Source: Sedimenticola sp. (GTDB lineage: Bacteria; Pseudomonadota; Gammaproteobacteria; Chromatiales; Chromatiaceae). From it: 42,028 nucleotides of DNA. Numbering within the stretch: position 1 is the stretch's first letter; every line of letters starts with the position of its first letter. Below are positions 1 through 8,302 of the stretch, one piece after another. The notes under the pieces are model-generated. The model was not told where the DNA came from, did not search any database, and saw nothing but the letters and a program-made list of their open reading frames with translations. The stretch is taken from assembly GCA_027068795.1 (NCBI GenBank), contig JAMOMB010000080.1, positions 1 to 42,028 of the forward strand. The letters run 5' to 3'. A program made the translations under genes and the position numbers.

Positions 1-1090
1 CAACTTCCGGTGCATTTACGATGGGCGTGAACTGGGTGCCGCCGATACCGCCCAGGCTGGAAATGGTGAAGCAACCGCCTTGCATGTCTCCAGGAGCAAG
101 CTTGCCTTCCCGCGCCCTGGCGCTGATTTCCATCAGCTCCCTTGCCAGGTCGTACACGCCTTTCTGGTCCACATTGCGGATCACGGGCACCACCAGGCCA
201 TTGGGCGTATCCACCGCCACGCCAATGTGGATGTATTTCTTCAGAACCAGCTTGCCGCCATCCGCCGACAGGGAGGCGTTCACATTGGGAAACTCCCGCA
301 ATGCGGCTTCACAGGCCTTCATCAGAAAGGGCATGAAAGTCAGGCGCACGTCCTTTTTCAGCGCTGCATCCTTTTGCGCCTTGCGGAACGCCTCCAGCTC
401 GGTGATATCCGCTTCATCGAACTGGGTGACATGGGGAACAGTGGTCCAACTGCGATGCAGATGCGCACCGCTGATTTTCTTGATGCGATTCAGTTCAACT
501 TCTTCCGTCTCCCCGAACTTGCTGAAATCCACGGCGGGCATGGCCGGAGCATCACCGGGAATCGGGGCCACGCCCCCGGACAGCGTTTCCTTGATATAGG
601 ATTGCACGTCATCCCGGGTGATCCGCCCCTTGGGTCCGGAGCCGGATAGCCGCGCCAGGTCCACGCCCAGCTCCCGGGCAAAGCGCCGTACAGCAGGGCT
701 GGCATGGGCCTTGCGGTTGGGCATATCCGCCCTGGTGGGAGCAATGGGCAGAGGCTTGGCCTTTTTCTCCCCCGGCGCCGGCGGCGGCGGCGTAGGATGG
801 GTTTCCAGCGGTTTTGGCTGTGCAACCGGAGCCGTTTCCTCGGCAACGGAATCTTCTTCCATAACCACCAGCAGATCACCCTGGTTGATGGTGTCACCCA
901 CCCGCACCTTGACTTCTTTCACCACTCCCGCAGCGGGAGAAGGAATCTCCATGGAAGCCTTGTCGCTTTCCAGGGTGATCAAGGAGTCGTCCACCGCGAT
1001 ACGGTCGCCAGCCGACACCAGCACCTCGATTACCTCCACATCCTTGAAGTCGCCAATATCCGGAAGCCTTATGTCAATCGTGTTCGCCAT
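1..1090 (-). CDS. aceF: Dihydrolipoamide acetyltransferase, E2 of pyruvate dehydrogenase (partial, 3' end outside window)
   Basis: This is the E2 core of the pyruvate dehydrogenase complex, which transfers the acetyl group from the lipoyl arm to CoA. Reading from the ATG at 1090, residues 1-80 form one lipoyl domain with the lipoylated lysine in ESDKAS (K44). A Pro-rich linker follows (about 90-115), then an E3-binding domain (ASPAVRRFARELGVDL, KGRITRDDV), then the start of the catalytic acyltransferase domain (TFMPFLMKA, GLVVPVIRN). The catalytic HxxxDG motif lies beyond position 1, so the gene is cut by the window. Only one lipoyl domain is present, whereas E. coli AceF has three. The start follows a GAGGAG ribosome-binding site that overlaps the aceE stop codon 11 nt upstream, so the two genes are cotranscribed and probably translationally coupled. 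Confidence 0.97.
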   Translation of the reverse strand, partial: MANTIDIRLPDIGDFKDVEVIEVLVSAGDRIAVDDSLITLESDKASMEIPSPAAGVVKEVKVRVGDTINQGDLLVVMEEDSVAEETAPVAQPKPLETHPTPPPPAPGEKKAKPLPIAPTRADMPNRKAHASPAVRRFARELGVDLARLSGSGPKGRITRDDVQSYIKETLSGGVAPIPGDAPAMPAVDFSKFGETEEVELNRIKKISGAHLHRSWTTVPHVTQFDEADITELEAFRKAQKDAALKKDVRLTFMPFLMKACEAALREFPNVNASLSADGGKLVLKKYIHIGVAVDTPNGLVVPVIRNVDQKGVYDLARELMEISARAREGKLAPGDMQGGCFTISSLGGIGGTQFTPIVNAPEV

Positions 1091-1101
1091 CTGAACTCTC
1101 C

Positions 1102-3759
1102 TCAGACCTTGGTTGGGTTCGGTTTTTCCGGGTTGATCTTGTATGCCTTGATGGCCTGGGCCACCAGGTCGGCATCCACTGCGCCTTCATCCGCCAGGGA
1201 TTTCAATGCCGCCACCACCACATGATGGCGGTTCACCTCAAAGAACTCCCGCAGCCTGCGCCGCAGATCGGAACGCCCGAAGCCATCCGTACCCAGGGTC
1301 AGGTAGCTGCGTTTTCCCAGATAGGGACGGATCTGATCCGCAAACATGCGCACATAATCCGTGGCAGCCACTACCGGCCCGGAGCTTCCCTCCAATTGGG
1401 AGAGCACAAAAGGCTTGCGCGGTTTTTCCATGGGGTGCAGGCGATTCCAGCGTTCACAATCCATGCCGTCGCGCGCCAGTTCGGTAAAGCTGGTCACGCT
1501 CCATACATCCGCCGCCACGTTCCAGTCTTTTTCCAGCAGCTGCGCCGCGGCGATCACTTCCCGTAAAATGGTGCCGGAACCGAGGAGCTGCACCCGCTTT
1601 TTCTTGCGCGAACCGGGCTTGAACAGATACATGCCCTTGATGATGCTCTGCTCCACACCCTCGGGCATGGGCGGATGCACATAGTTTTCGTTCATGATGG
1701 TGACGTAATAGAAGATGTTCTCCTGTTCCTGGTACATGCGCCGCATGCCGTCCTGGAGAATCACCGTCAGCTCATAGGCGAAGGTCGGGTCATAGGAACG
1801 GCAGTTGGGAATGCCCGCCGAGGCGAGATGACTGTGGCCGTCCTGGTGTTGCAGCCCTTCCCCGGACAGGGTGGTGCGCCCGGCGGTGCCGCCCATGAGG
1901 AAGCCCCGGGCCTGCATGTCGCCGGCCGCCCAGGCCAGATCGCCCACCCGCTGGAAACCGAACATGGAGTAGTACACATAGAAAGGAATCATGGGCACGC
2001 CATGATTGGAATAGGAGGTGGCGGCGGCAATCCAGGAGGACATGGCGCCGGCTTCGTTGATGCCTTCCTGGAGGATCTGCCCCTTCACGTCCTCACGGTA
2101 ATACATGACCTGATCCGCATCCATGGGCGTATATAGCTGGCCCACATGGGAATAGATGCCCAACTGGCGAAACATGCCTTCCATGCCGAAGGTGCGCGCC
2201 TCATCGGGTACGATGGGCACCACATGCTTGCCCACCTTCTTGTCCCGCAACAGGCTGGTGAGGAAACGCACATAGGCCATGGTGGTGGACATCTCCCGCT
2301 CGCCGCTACCTTCCAGCAGGGCCTGAAACGCGTCCAGCCCCGGGATCTCCAGGGTTGCCGATTTCACCCGGCGGGCAGGCAGATACCCGCCCAGCTCCTG
2401 GCGACGCTGATGCAGGTATTTCATTTCCTCGCTGTCTTCCGCGGGTTTGAAGTAGGGCGCGGACGCCAACTGATCATCCGGGATGGGGATATTGAACCTG
2501 TCGCGGAAATGCCGCAGGGCGTCCTCTCCCATCTTCTTTTGGGAATGGGTGATATTCTGCCCTTCCCCGGCTTCTCCCATGCCATAGCCTTTTACGGTTT
2601 TCGCCAGAATCACCGTGGGCTGCCCCCGATGCTCCATGGCGGCCTTGTAGGCGGCATAAACCTTGATGGGGTCGTGCCCGCCACGGTTCAGACGCCAGAT
2701 ATCCTCATCACTCATGGTTGCAACCATGTCCAGAAGCTCAGGATACTTGCCGAAGAAATGCTCCCGGGTATAAGCTCCCCCCTTGGCCTTGTAGGCCTGG
2801 TAATCGCCATCCAGGGCTTCTTCCATGCGCTTGCGCAGCAGGCCTTTCTTGTCCCTGGCAAGCAGGGGATCCCAGTAGCCGCCCCAGACCACCTTGATCA
2901 CATTCCAGCCCGCGCCGCGGAACACGGCTTCCAGCTCCTGCATGATCTTGCCATTGCCGCGCACAGGGCCATCCAGGCGCTGCAGATTGCAATTCACCAC
3001 GAACACCAGATTGTCCAGCCGCTCCCGTGACGCCAGGGAAATGGCGCCCAGGGATTCCGGTTCGTCCATTTCTCCATCCCCCATGAAGGCCCAGACCTTG
3101 CGCCCGTCCACATTGGCGATTCCCCGGTCATGCATGTAGCGCATGAAGCGCGCCTGATAAATGGCCATCAAGGGTCCCAGGCCCATGGAAACCGTGGGGA
3201 ATTGCCAGAAATTGGGCATCAACCACGGATGCGGATAAGAAGACAGGCCGTTTCCGCCGGATTCCTGGCGGAACAGATTCATCTGTTCCTCGGTGATACG
3301 TCCTTCCAGAAATGCCCGGGCGTAGATACCGGGGGCGGAATGGCCCTGGAAGAATACCAGGTCCCCCTCCTGTTCCTCGTTGCTGCCACGAAAGAAATGA
3401 TTGAACCCCACATCAAACAAGGTCGCACTGGAAGCAAAACTGGCGATATGCCCGCCCAGCTCCGGCTCCTTGCGATTGGCCTGCACCACCATGGCCATGG
3501 CGTTCCAGCGAATAAAGGAGCGGATGCGGCGCTCCATGGCGCGGTTACCGGGAAAGGGCGGCTGCTTGCTGGGCGGAATAGTGTTCACATAGGCGGTTGT
3601 CGCCTTGTACGGAAGATAGGCGCCAGACAGGCGGGCCTTCTCGATGAGCTGCTCCAGCAGGAAATGGGCGCGCTCGACGCCTTCATTCTCCAGCACGCCT
3701 TCCAGTGCTTCCAGCCATTCCAGGGTTTCCTGGGGATCTGTATCAGGTTTGTTTGCCAT
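1102..3759 (-). CDS. aceE: Pyruvate dehydrogenase E1 component, homodimeric type
   Basis: This is the thiamine-diphosphate-dependent decarboxylase that starts pyruvate oxidation to acetyl-CoA. The protein has 885 residues, close to the 887 of E. coli AceE, and is full length. The ThDP/Mg binding motif GDGEMDEPES is at residues 227-236. The mobile active-site loop is recognisable as YGMGEAGEGQNITHSQKK, carrying the histidine equivalent to E. coli H407. The C-terminal half carries the transketolase-like pyrimidine-binding domain. The ATG at 3759 opens the family N-terminus (MANKPDTDPQETLEWLEALEG) but has only a weak Shine-Dalgarno. The gene is first in an operon with aceF and has about 600 gene-free bases upstream. 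Confidence 0.98.
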   Translation of the reverse strand: MANKPDTDPQETLEWLEALEGVLENEGVERAHFLLEQLIEKARLSGAYLPYKATTAYVNTIPPSKQPPFPGNRAMERRIRSFIRWNAMAMVVQANRKEPELGGHIASFASSATLFDVGFNHFFRGSNEEQEGDLVFFQGHSAPGIYARAFLEGRITEEQMNLFRQESGGNGLSSYPHPWLMPNFWQFPTVSMGLGPLMAIYQARFMRYMHDRGIANVDGRKVWAFMGDGEMDEPESLGAISLASRERLDNLVFVVNCNLQRLDGPVRGNGKIMQELEAVFRGAGWNVIKVVWGGYWDPLLARDKKGLLRKRMEEALDGDYQAYKAKGGAYTREHFFGKYPELLDMVATMSDEDIWRLNRGGHDPIKVYAAYKAAMEHRGQPTVILAKTVKGYGMGEAGEGQNITHSQKKMGEDALRHFRDRFNIPIPDDQLASAPYFKPAEDSEEMKYLHQRRQELGGYLPARRVKSATLEIPGLDAFQALLEGSGEREMSTTMAYVRFLTSLLRDKKVGKHVVPIVPDEARTFGMEGMFRQLGIYSHVGQLYTPMDADQVMYYREDVKGQILQEGINEAGAMSSWIAAATSYSNHGVPMIPFYVYYSMFGFQRVGDLAWAAGDMQARGFLMGGTAGRTTLSGEGLQHQDGHSHLASAGIPNCRSYDPTFAYELTVILQDGMRRMYQEQENIFYYVTIMNENYVHPPMPEGVEQSIIKGMYLFKPGSRKKKRVQLLGSGTILREVIAAAQLLEKDWNVAADVWSVTSFTELARDGMDCERWNRLHPMEKPRKPFVLSQLEGSSGPVVAATDYVRMFADQIRPYLGKRSYLTLGTDGFGRSDLRRRLREFFEVNRHHVVVAALKSLADEGAVDADLVAQAIKAYKINPEKPNPTKV

Positions 3760-3820
3760 GGGAAGTCCATCCGTATCGAAATTACGGAAGCTATACTGAC
3801 AGGCATCCCGAAAGAAATCC

Positions 3821-3850
3821 AGATTATTTTTTCATTTGCTTATATTTCAA
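3821..3850 (-). promoter_or_regulatory. Candidate sigma-70 promoter for aceEF
   Basis: On the minus strand, TTGAAA (3845-3850) and TAATCT (3821-3826) are separated by 18 bases, about 60 nt upstream of the aceE ATG. Just upstream, at 3870-3882, lies ACTGGTATGATCG. It recalls half of the PdhR operator (TGGT-N3-ACCA) but the second half is poor, so I do not call a PdhR site. Assigned by pattern only. Confidence 0.4.
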
Positions 3851-3899
3851 CATGTTAATGCCATAAAATACTGGTATGATCGTCTTAATTATTGACAGA

Positions 3900-4362
3900 C
3901 ACCCACTTTTCCCATGGCATCACACTTACACGACACTCCTGCCACGACCGCCAGTTCCCAGATCAGGGAGAAGCAAATTCCACCAATAAAATCCGCAATT
4001 TAAAGAAATTTTATTCATCTGATTGTATTATTGTTTAAGGGAGGCCTGAACAAGTCAGTTGATGTCATTCCAGCACACGCCCCCCGTGGATGGAGGGGAT
4101 AGAATGAAGCGGGAAGCTAGAACCGAGGCCGGAATCCGGCAATATCAGGACATGAGATCCCGGCCTGCGCCGGGATGGCGGCTCGACCAGAGACCCCTTA
4201 AGAATGCCAAAACAAAGCCGCCAAGATCAACCATGTGTTTGGTATGAAATTCAACGCCTTCCAGCATACATTGTTGGAAAAGCACGAAATTTAAACTGAC
4301 ATTCATACGAGCACAGATCTCTACGATGACATAACAATAGACCAACACAGATTTTTACGCAT
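3900..4362. other. Gene-free region between aceE and rpfC
   Basis: No convincing gene is visible in this divergent intergenic stretch. The left part is AT-rich (for example 3990-4035). The middle (4061-4180) holds a cluster of palindromes described separately. The right part leads into rpfC. A possible -35/-10 pair, TTGTTG (4271-4276) and TAAACT (4292-4297), has a suboptimal 15-base spacer. The rpfC ATG at 4363 is not preceded by a good Shine-Dalgarno sequence. Short open frames here have no protein-like character. Confidence 0.5.
4061..4180. repeat. REP-like palindrome cluster
   Basis: Three inverted repeats lie close together. TCATTC (4065-4070) pairs with GAATGA (4102-4107) around a C-run/G-run inner stem. 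GCCGG-aat-CCGGC is at 4128-4140. ATCCCGGC-ctgc-GCCGGGAT is at 4157-4176. Tandem GC-rich palindromes in an intergenic region are typical of dispersed REP/BIME-type repeats in gammaproteobacteria. The core CCGGCCTGCGCCG recurs at about 34384-34396 in another gene-free stretch, which supports a dispersed family. Confidence 0.55.
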
Positions 4363-6912
4363 ATGGACAACACAAAAAATCACTCGAACCCCATTCCCTG
4401 GCAACCCGAGCTTACGGAGAAAGAAGCCCGGCATGAATGGGCACAGGCGGTAGTGCGTGTTGTCATCAGTTCAATCGTGCTGGCGTACATCCTCTGGACC
4501 GGATCCGAACCCAGCAATCATGCCTACCCTGTTGTGGTTCAGATAGGGGGGGCATACCTTTTCTATTCCTTCGTGCTGATCGGCAGCTTCTGGATCTGGC
4601 CCGACCCCCTGGTGGGGCGAAAACTTCTTACCATGGTGTCGGATATTGGCATCACCCTGTATGGCATGCACCTTTATGGAGAAGCCAGCGCGCCCTTCTT
4701 CGTCATTATTCTGTGGGTCAGCATCGGCTATGGCGTACGGTTTGGGCAGCGATACTTGATTGCCGGCACCATCTATTCCGCTCTTGGCTTTGTATTGCTA
4801 TGGTTGTCCAGTCCTTTCTGGAAAGAGCACCCTTCCATAACCCTCTCCTACTTGATTTCGGTTCTGGTCATCCCCCTGTTCGCCGCCTATTTGCTGCACA
4901 AAATCAAGCAGGCGAAAATGGAAGCCGAATCCGCCAACCTGGCGAAATCCCAGTTTCTCGCCAATATGAGCCATGAAATCCGCACCCCGTTGACGGGCAT
5001 TATCGGCATGGCCGAGCTGCTACTGGAAGAACCGCTGGACAGGAAATACCACAAGCGGATCGACACCATAAACTATTCCGCCAAGAACTTGCTGCACCTT
5101 CTCAATGACACTCTCGATATTTCAAAAATCGAAGCCGGAAAACTGGAGCTGGAGCCGGGAAAACTGGACGTATATGAGATGGTCAACAGCCTGTCCATGA
5201 TGTACCGCCCCCTGGCCCAGGCCAAGCATCTCCAATTCGAAACCATTATTCATCAACAGATCCCCGACAGCCTGTGGGGTGACCATTTTCGCCTGCAGCA
5301 AATCCTGGTAAACCTGCTCAGCAACGCAGTGAAATTTACTTCGGCGGGAAAAATTACATTTTCCGTCAGTTCGTTGCGGTTGGACGAGAACAAGGCCAGG
5401 TTGCGCTTCGAGGTTGCGGATACCGGGATAGGCATTCCCGCCAACAAACAGGAAAAGATTTTTGAGGTTTTTGAACAGGCGGACAACTCCACCACCCGCC
5501 GCTATGGCGGCAGCGGCCTGGGCATGGCCATCTCCAGGCAGCTGGTTGAACTGATGGGTGGCAGCCTTGGGGTCGAGAGCGAAGAAGGAAAGGGTTCGGT
5601 TTTCTGGTTCGAGGTCGACCTTGACATTCTTTCAGAATACCCGACAAACCAGATTCATAGTTTTGAAAACATTCACGTCCTCATCATATCCTCCAATTCG
5701 GTTTTTTCCCGCTGTTACCGGCAAATGCTGAAGCGCTGGGGCTGTAGTGTGGAATCCGCACCCACCTCTGTTGAGGCATTCGTCCAACTCAAGGCGGAAA
5801 ACCGGAAATTGCAAAACTACCAGCTCGTCGTTGTAGATGAAAAAGGTCTGGAACTCTCCGCCGAACAATTTGGGCGCGCACTGAAGAATGACGCCACCCT
5901 CCAGGCACTGCCTTCCATCTTGATTGCCAGCAACGACAATCACGCCTCCCAAGAATCCCGGTATTTTGATGCCGTGGTCTCCGGAAACGCGGATAGCGGC
6001 GCTTTTTTCCATGCCCTCCATGAGGTTCTCAATACCAGCAGCAGTGCAAAAACCGGCAATCAACCCCCGGGGAAAAACATTTCCGATAAGCGTTACCGTA
6101 TATTGATCGTGGACGACAACAAAACCGTACAAATGGTCACTTCCACCATCCTGCGACAGGCCGGGCATGCCGTAACACAGGAATACGATGGCGAAAGCGC
6201 CCTGGATCGCCTGCTGGATGAAGAATATGATGCCGTGGTCATCGACATGCAAATGCCGATAATGAGTGGCCCGGAAACCATCAAGGCCTATCGCTATACG
6301 GAATACGGCACGGGCAGACACCTGCCGTTCATCGTACTCTCGGCAAACGCCAGCGAGGAAGCGCGCCGGGAATCAGAAGATGCCGGCGCCGACGCCTTTC
6401 TGATAAAACCAATAGAGAAAAACAAACTGTTGCAACTCATCGACCAGCTGGCAACCGGCGAAGGCATAGGCAAGTCAAGCCCGGAAGAAAACGAAAACAA
6501 TATAGCATCTCTTTCCATACCTGCAGACGCCCCCCCGGTCATCGACATGGAAACCATTCAGGCATTGATGTCCATCGAAAACAGCGAAAACTTTTTCCCC
6601 GAGTTGAAAGAGCATTTCTTTGCAGATGCGGAACAATCCATCAGCAGCATGGAGCAAGGGCTGTCACGACAGGACATGGATGCGGTGCGCGATGCCGCGC
6701 ATGCGCTGCAAGGATCTGCCGGGGGCATTGGCGCCCTGGCTTTGTATGCCAAATGCGAACGCCTGTCCAAAGCGGAAAATGCGGAATTACGCAAACATGG
6801 CCGGCAAATGATCGAGTCCGTCAAGATCCAGAAAAACAAGGTACGAACCTATCTGGAAGAATCGAGCATTACCCCCTCTTCCACAATCTACAGGTTCCCC
6901 GACAAGCCATAA
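4363..6912 (+). CDS. rpfC: RpfC-like hybrid sensor histidine kinase (DSF receptor)
   Basis: This is the membrane sensor kinase of the diffusible-signal-factor system, 849 residues. The N-terminus ([24 protein letters not shown]) matches the short input region of Xanthomonas RpfC. About five hydrophobic segments follow (residues 30-178). The HisKA domain carries MSHEIRTPL with H204, and the ATPase has N-box [10 protein letters not shown] plus DTGIGIP and [10 protein letters not shown] degenerate receiver follows at about 437-560. The functional receiver (about 578-695) has D584/D585, phospho-acceptor D628 and K682. A C-terminal Hpt domain has H780 in [10 protein letters not shown]. Xanthomonas RpfC has one receiver and about 726 residues, so the extra pseudo-receiver is unusual. 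Identity as the DSF receptor is supported by the convergent rpfF and nearby rpfG. Confidence 0.9.
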   Translation: MDNTKNHSNPIPWQPELTEKEARHEWAQAVVRVVISSIVLAYILWTGSEPSNHAYPVVVQIGGAYLFYSFVLIGSFWIWPDPLVGRKLLTMVSDIGITLYGMHLYGEASAPFFVIILWVSIGYGVRFGQRYLIAGTIYSALGFVLLWLSSPFWKEHPSITLSYLISVLVIPLFAAYLLHKIKQAKMEAESANLAKSQFLANMSHEIRTPLTGIIGMAELLLEEPLDRKYHKRIDTINYSAKNLLHLLNDTLDISKIEAGKLELEPGKLDVYEMVNSLSMMYRPLAQAKHLQFETIIHQQIPDSLWGDHFRLQQILVNLLSNAVKFTSAGKITFSVSSLRLDENKARLRFEVADTGIGIPANKQEKIFEVFEQADNSTTRRYGGSGLGMAISRQLVELMGGSLGVESEEGKGSVFWFEVDLDILSEYPTNQIHSFENIHVLIISSNSVFSRCYRQMLKRWGCSVESAPTSVEAFVQLKAENRKLQNYQLVVVDEKGLELSAEQFGRALKNDATLQALPSILIASNDNHASQESRYFDAVVSGNADSGAFFHALHEVLNTSSSAKTGNQPPGKNISDKRYRILIVDDNKTVQMVTSTILRQAGHAVTQEYDGESALDRLLDEEYDAVVIDMQMPIMSGPETIKAYRYTEYGTGRHLPFIVLSANASEEARRESEDAGADAFLIKPIEKNKLLQLIDQLATGEGIGKSSPEENENNIASLSIPADAPPVIDMETIQALMSIENSENFFPELKEHFFADAEQSISSMEQGLSRQDMDAVRDAAHALQGSAGGIGALALYAKCERLSKAENAELRKHGRQMIESVKIQKNKVRTYLEESSITPSSTIYRFPDKP

Positions 6913-6925
6913 ACCAAGGCTTGTC
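6901..6925. terminator. Hairpin in the rpfC/rpfF convergent gap
   Basis: A perfect 8-bp stem GACAAGCC/GGCTTGTC with a 9-nt loop spans the rpfC stop codon. No T-tract follows on either strand, so it is not a classic intrinsic terminator. It may act bidirectionally to end or protect the two converging transcripts. Confidence 0.45.
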
Positions 6926-6970
6926 AGGAAACAACCCGGAATACGCAGCCAAATTGCGGTAGAAACCCGC

Positions 6971-7858
6971 TCAGCCCACTCCCATCTTTTTCGCCTGGGC
7001 CTTTACCAGGCGCTCCATCATTTTCAGATCACGCTCGGGCAAGGCCATTGCCGAATCCACCCACAACAATACGATGCGCTTCAGTTCGTCATGGGTCAGG
7101 GGGAAAACCTCATCACGCATTGCCAGTACCGCATTTCTGGTCATGGCGGAACGACTGTGCTTTCGCACAAACTGCCGCAAGGCGACTTTCGCCTCCCCGG
7201 GTTCGGCCAGAATATCTATCACGCCCAATTCATAGAGCTCATCCGCAGTATAAATCCTGCCCGTGTTGATCATGCGCTCCACCTGGGCCGGCGCAATACG
7301 CCGGGAGAGAAAAGAATAGGCGCCCATTCCGGGAAACATATTGAACACGACTTCAGGAAATCCAATTTTTACCCCTTTTTCGGCGATGATGACATCACAG
7401 GACAGGGCCGCTTCAAAAGCCGCCCCCAGGGCATCCCCTTCAATCAGCGAGATGGTGCGCAGATCCTGGTTGAGATTGGCGTAGTTGTCATACAGCACAT
7501 CAATACAAAGAAGCGCGTATTCTTCCAGCACATCCCGCTGGCCACCGCGGATACACGCCAAGAAGAACCCCAGATCCCCACCCAGGCTATGAATTCCCGG
7601 GATCGCAGAAGCCATCACGAGAAAACCGAATGGCGGCCTAACTCCCTCCGCCTTATGCGCTTCACAAACCTCTACAACGGATTTCTGAAAACTGCGGAAA
7701 TCACGCATCAACGCAGGGGTGAAACTGGGATGGGGATAGGTGTTCATATTGAATTGCATGACCCGGCTTGCCGCATCATATTCACAAATGAAATTTTCAT
7801 AGACCCAATTGTAGTCGGCGGCCAAACCCTGTTTAACGGGAAGTTGTTGAGTGAGCAT
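6971..7858 (-). CDS. rpfF: DSF synthase RpfF (crotonase-fold thioesterase/dehydratase)
   Basis: RpfF makes cis-2-unsaturated fatty acid signals from 3-hydroxyacyl-ACP, acting as both dehydratase and thioesterase. The 295-residue crotonase-fold protein carries the RpfF signature FEAALSCDVIIAE followed by GFPEVVFNMFPGMGAYSF. E149 and E169 occupy the positions of the two catalytic glutamates of Xanthomonas RpfF (E141 and E161, same spacing of 20). The start at 7858 is chosen because AGGAGA lies 6 nt upstream and the N-terminus MLTQQLPVKQ fits; the frame is open further upstream but lacks family sequence there. The gene is convergent with rpfC, as in Xanthomonas, with a 58-nt gap. An ordinary enoyl-CoA hydratase is much less likely given the neighbours and motif. 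Confidence 0.92.
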   Translation of the reverse strand: MLTQQLPVKQGLAADYNWVYENFICEYDAASRVMQFNMNTYPHPSFTPALMRDFRSFQKSVVEVCEAHKAEGVRPPFGFLVMASAIPGIHSLGGDLGFFLACIRGGQRDVLEEYALLCIDVLYDNYANLNQDLRTISLIEGDALGAAFEAALSCDVIIAEKGVKIGFPEVVFNMFPGMGAYSFLSRRIAPAQVERMINTGRIYTADELYELGVIDILAEPGEAKVALRQFVRKHSRSAMTRNAVLAMRDEVFPLTHDELKRIVLLWVDSAMALPERDLKMMERLVKAQAKKMGVG

Positions 7859-7889
7859 GATATTTCTCCTATCGTCGGTTGCCTGTACA

Positions 7890-7924
7890 TTTATACATGG
7901 AAAAACCACGGCGCAACTTGCGCC
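7890..7924 (-). promoter_or_regulatory. Candidate rpfF promoter with overlapping perfect dyad
   Basis: GGCGCAA-C-TTGCGCC at 7910-7924 is a perfect 15-nt palindrome. On the minus strand it covers TTGCGC as a possible -35 (7911-7916), with TATAAA (7890-7895) as a possible -10 at a short 15-nt spacing. That would give a leader of about 25 nt before rpfF. A dyad on a promoter suggests an operator, but the regulator is unknown. Confidence 0.4.
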
Positions 7925-8248
7925 ACCTATCAATACATGCGAGAAATGGCACGAAGCGCCGTGCTGACACCCTGAAGAGAAAGTCACACCATGTTCACCC
8001 AGCAGGCACCTGACCCGTACCACCCCCTCGCCCGATGCCTATAGCTTATGGCACATGCGGAAATTTTGGTACAGAAAAACCCTGGAACATCAGGATAATT
8101 CCCGACTTCAACAAAACCCATGACTGTTAACCCGGCGACTAATGTTGTCGTCCTCGGCCACCCCGTACGCATTCATGGCAAGGCGCGGCAAGCCTGTTCA
8201 CGGGCGCACCCGGGGTGGGCGGACGAATCGTTGCCGGGTGAATAGCAA
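7925..8248. other. Gene-free stretch between rpfG and rpfF
   Basis: About 320 bases without a convincing gene separate rpfG from the rpfF promoter region. Short open frames on the minus strand (for example 7984-8172) show no protein family features and no good ribosome-binding sites. The stretch argues that rpfF has its own promoter rather than simply being the distal gene of an rpfG operon. Confidence 0.4.
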
Positions 8249-8287
8249 GAAAAAACACGAATGACAGCCCCGCTACAAGACTGTCAG
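8249..8287 (-). terminator. Possible intrinsic terminator after rpfG
   Basis: Read on the minus strand just after the rpfG stop, TGACAG and CTGTCA form a short stem around an approximately 13-nt loop. A run of six T (8250-8255) follows about 7 nt later. The T-run is slightly distant from the stem, so strength is uncertain. Confidence 0.45.
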
Positions 8288-8302
8288 GGAGAACAAAAGA
8301 TA

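Noticed and set aside
3870-3885. PdhR operator upstream of aceE
   Set aside because: TGGTATGAT fits only one half of the TGGT-N3-ACCA operator, and it lies upstream of the candidate -35. The match is too weak to call.
7984-8172. Small gene between rpfF and rpfG, comparable with rpfH
   Set aside because: The short open frame has no membrane-protein pattern like RpfH, no ribosome-binding site and no protein-like composition.
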